A stretch of 64,000 bases of DNA, taken from positions 1 to 64,000 of the forward strand of contig CAKKRC010000004.1 of the NCBI GenBank assembly GCA_919902495.1. Direction: 5' to 3'. This document shows, in pieces, positions 61,670 through 64,000 of this stretch. Each line of letters opens with the position of its first letter. Position 1 is the first letter of the stretch. The notes beneath the pieces are model-generated. The model was not told where the DNA came from, ran no database searches, and saw only the letters and a program-made list of their open reading frames with translations. The stretch is from Nitrospiria bacterium. Lineage in GTDB: Bacteria > Nitrospirota > UBA9217. Made by a program: the position numbers and the translations under genes.

Positions 61670-62071
61670 ATGTTGAAGAAGGGCTCAGGCGTATCAGCGG
61701 AACATGCGGAGATCACCGCGTTCCTCGGCAAGGGCACGGAGTTCAAGGGTGTGCTCAGTTTCGAGGGGACCATCCGGGTGGACGGCAGGGTGGAGGGAGA
61801 GATCCTGTCCAAGGACACTCTCATCGCGGGCGACGAGGCCCACCTCCAGGGCGAGATCAGCGTCGGAACGATCATATCGAGCGGGAAGATCGTAGGCAAC
61901 GTCAACGCCAGCCAGAAAGTGCATATCCTCGCGCCGGGCGTCATCGAGGGGAATATCAGGACCCCGAAGCTCATCATCGAGGAAGGCGTTACCTTCGACG
62001 GCAAATGCGAGATGGCAGGCCAGAAAAAGGCGACCGACCAGAAGGTCGTGTCCCTGACCGAGCGGCAGTAA
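61670..62071 (+). CDS. Bactofilin
   Basis: A 133-residue polymer-forming cytoskeletal protein. The central beta-helix (about 15-112) is built from short repeats such as GTIRVDGRVEGEI, EAHLQGEISVGTI and VHILAPGVIEGNIRTPKLIIEEG. Flanked by short disordered ends. Bactofilins form nucleotide-free filaments; in Myxococcus they scaffold the ParABS system, and this gene directly follows parAB. TGAGGAGG precedes the ATG. Confidence 0.93.
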   Translation: MLKKGSGVSAEHAEITAFLGKGTEFKGVLSFEGTIRVDGRVEGEILSKDTLIAGDEAHLQGEISVGTIISSGKIVGNVNASQKVHILAPGVIEGNIRTPKLIIEEGVTFDGKCEMAGQKKATDQKVVSLTERQ

Positions 62072-62188
62072 TCATCGTACGATCGATCTCTTGCTGCTGC
62101 ATCCCGCGGAGCAGAAAAGGCGGACAACGCTTCGCAACCTGTTCCAGAATGCATGCGGCTCATCCCGGGCAACCATAACAAGACAAAC

Positions 62189-64000
62189 ATGATCCTCTTT
62201 CATCTCTTCCGCACCCCCGCGCTTTCGTCGTTCCAGACCGACGGCCTGCTTGCAACAGCACGGCACAAGGTTGCTCGCGCCATCACCGGGATCGAGACGG
62301 AATTCTGCTTCAATATCGCGTCGTCATCGCCGCTCTCGCCGGACGAGAGGCGCCTGCTCCGTTGGCTGCTTGCCGAGACCTTCGAGCCGGAGAAGTTCTC
62401 CGATACGTCGTTTCTCAATCCGCAATCCGCAATCCGCAATTCACAATTGGTTCTTGAGGTCGGCCCCCGCATGAGCTTCACCACGGCCTGGTCCACGAAC
62501 GCCGTCTCGGTCTGCCATGCCTGCGGGCTCCGTAAGATCGCGCGCATCGAACGTTCGCGCCGCTATCTGCTGACGCTCGAGAAAAAAGCAGCCCTTCGCC
62601 GTGAGCAGCAATCCGCGTTCCTTTCCCTGGTCCACGACCGCATGACCGAGTGCCCCTATCCTGAGCCGCTCACGACCTTCGAGACCGGCGTCACACCTGA
62701 GCCCGTGCGTATCATCCCGCTGATGAAAGAGGGAAGGGCGGCGCTCGAGAAGATCAATCGCGAGATGGGCCTGGGGCTCGACGAGTGGGACCTGGATTTC
62801 TACACCAATCTCTTTGTGAACGATATCAAGCGCGACCCCACCAACGTGGAATGTTTCGACCTATCGCAGTCGAACAGCGAACACTCGCGCCACTGGTTCT
62901 TTCGCGGCAGGCTTGTCGTGGATGGCAAAGAGGTGCCGGATACGCTGATGAAGATCGTGAAGGCAACGTACGAGGCGAACCGGAACAACAGCGTCATCGC
63001 CTTCAGCGACAACTCAAGCTCCATCAAGGGATACGGCATCACTACGATCATTCCGGAGGTCCTTGGAAAACCATCTCCCTTCCGCGAAACAAAGCGGAAA
63101 CATGACATCATCTTTACGGCGGAGACGCATAACTTCCCCTCGGGCGTGGCGCCATTCCCGGGCGCCGAGACCGGCACCGGCGGCCGGCTGCGCGATGTGC
63201 AGGCGACCGGCACCGGCGGACTTGTCGTCGCCGGCACGGCGGCATACTGCGTCGGAAACCTGTGCATTCCGGGCTACGCGCTTCCCTGGGAGGACGCGTC
63301 CTCCGCGTATCCGTCGAACCTTGCCTCGCCGCTGCAGATAGAAGTGGAAGCAAGCAATGGCGCATCCGATTATGGGAACAAGTTCGGCGAGCCTTTGATC
63401 CAGGGCTTCACGCGTTCCTTCGGCCTCAGCCTTCCCGATGGCGAGCGCAGGGAATGGCTCAAGCCGATCATGTTCAGCGGCGGCATCGGACAGATGGACA
63501 GCCACCATACGAGAAAATCGCAGCCGGAAAAGGGCATGCTCGTGGTCAAGGTGGGCGGGCCAGCCTACCGCATCGGCATGGGCGGCGGCGCGGCGTCGTC
63601 CATGATCCAGGGCGAGAACCTTGCCGAGCTCGACTTCAACGCGGTCCAGCGCGGCGATGCCGAGATGGAACAGAAACTGAACCGCGTGATCCGCGCCTGC
63701 GTGGAACTGGGGGAGAAGAACCCCATCGTGAGCATCCACGACCAGGGCGCGGGCGGGAACTGCAACGTGGTGAAGGAGATCGTCCATCCCGCCGGAGCGA
63801 GGATCGAGATACGAAAGATCCAGGTGGGCGACGAGACCCTCTCGGCGCTCGAGATCTGGGGCGCCGAATATCAGGAGCAGAATGCGCTTCTCCTGAGGCC
63901 GTCGCATGCGCCGCTCTTCGAGGACCTCTGCAGGCGCGAGAAGGTGCCGGTCGCGTTCATCGGACAGGTCACGGGCGACGGGTACATCGTGCTCCATGAC
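62189..64000 (+). CDS. purL: Phosphoribosylformylglycinamidine synthase, long type (partial)
   Basis: First 604 residues of a long-type FGAM synthase, cut by the window end; the glutaminase domain would follow. It closely resembles the eukaryote-type layout: VLEVGPRMSFTTAWSTN, CLDPT-like NVECFDLSQSNSEHSRHWFF, FTAETHNFPSGVAPFPGAETGTGGRLRD, GNKFGEPLIQGF, MFSGGIGQMD and VKVGGPAYRIGMGGGAASS. ATG at 62189 (MILFHLFRTPAL) matches the family; an in-frame ATG at 62153 is possible. Neither has a good ribosome site. Residues 77-87 are encoded by an intergenic-type repeat. Confidence 0.93.
   Translation, partial: MILFHLFRTPALSSFQTDGLLATARHKVARAITGIETEFCFNIASSSPLSPDERRLLRWLLAETFEPEKFSDTSFLNPQSAIRNSQLVLEVGPRMSFTTAWSTNAVSVCHACGLRKIARIERSRRYLLTLEKKAALRREQQSAFLSLVHDRMTECPYPEPLTTFETGVTPEPVRIIPLMKEGRAALEKINREMGLGLDEWDLDFYTNLFVNDIKRDPTNVECFDLSQSNSEHSRHWFFRGRLVVDGKEVPDTLMKIVKATYEANRNNSVIAFSDNSSSIKGYGITTIIPEVLGKPSPFRETKRKHDIIFTAETHNFPSGVAPFPGAETGTGGRLRDVQATGTGGLVVAGTAAYCVGNLCIPGYALPWEDASSAYPSNLASPLQIEVEASNGASDYGNKFGEPLIQGFTRSFGLSLPDGERREWLKPIMFSGGIGQMDSHHTRKSQPEKGMLVVKVGGPAYRIGMGGGAASSMIQGENLAELDFNAVQRGDAEMEQKLNRVIRACVELGEKNPIVSIHDQGAGGNCNVVKEIVHPAGARIEIRKIQVGDETLSALEIWGAEYQEQNALLLRPSHAPLFEDLCRREKVPVAFIGQVTGDGYIVLHD
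62416..62450. repeat. AATCCGC repeat embedded in purL
   Basis: Three and a half copies of CAATCCG ending in CAATTCACAATTGG, the same words as the intergenic repeat at 31835-31867. In phase with purL, it encodes NPQSAIRNSQL. Confidence 0.9.

Overview
The window is a bacterial chromosome segment around a replication origin. It carries dnaA-dnaN-gyrB-gyrA, the mnmE-mnmG-rsmG-parA-parB block and two perfect parS sites. Gene content suggests an anaerobic or microaerophilic, uncultured-type lineage close to Nitrospirota or the former Deltaproteobacteria: a four-subunit 2-oxoacid:ferredoxin oxidoreductase, an octaheme nitrite-reductase-like cytochrome, TusA/DsrE sulfur-carrier proteins, an AmmeMemoRadiSam cluster, MglA/roadblock and bactofilin. 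Taxonomy is inference from gene content; no marker was compared with a database.

Layout. 0.35-8.64 kb (minus strand): a membrane-associated AmmeMemoRadiSam cluster (spermidine-synthase-like membrane enzyme, NosR-like FMN/Fe-S protein, two membrane proteins, radical SAM enzyme, a 43-residue Tat-type peptide, a Memo-AMMECR1 fusion). 8.9-11.9 kb: a TPR exported protein and the octaheme cytochrome. 12.2-19.3 kb (plus): ACT protein, livKHMGF and a phenylacetate-CoA-ligase-type enzyme, apparently an amino/aryl-acid uptake and activation unit. 19.4-23.8 kb: amidohydrolase, cytochrome c, thioesterase, MFS transporter, Mrr-like zinc-ribbon protein. 23.8-26.6 kb: a decayed accessory stretch (truncated ankyrin and Cys-rich genes, GIY-YIG protein) ending at tRNA-Asn and a partial tRNA duplicate.

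26.6-46.4 kb (minus): mglA/roadblock, porCDAB, recR-ybaB-dnaX, SRP RNA, tRNA-Arg(ACG) followed by tadA, four tRNA-Ser isoacceptors beside serS, then gyrA, gyrB, dnaN, dnaA. Strand polarity flips at about 46.6 kb. 46.8-64 kb is mostly plus: tusA-dsrE2, hisI, HIT, a probable origin element (48.39-48.81 kb) with six CTA/TAG triplets like a DnaA-trio, a small nucleotide-metabolism group, pgi (minus), mnmE-mnmG-rsmG, a Clp1/Grc3-like kinase between two parS sites, parAB, bactofilin and a purL that runs off the end.

Many intergenic gaps carry short, phrase-like, self-complementary repeats (CCACAGAG/CTCTGTGG type, AATCCGC type, CAATTT type). One has entered the purL reading frame in phase. The most notable points are the bipartite-looking origin, the parS-flanked kinase, the membrane AmmeMemoRadiSam cluster, the repeat inside purL, and the pairing of tRNA genes with the enzymes that act on them.
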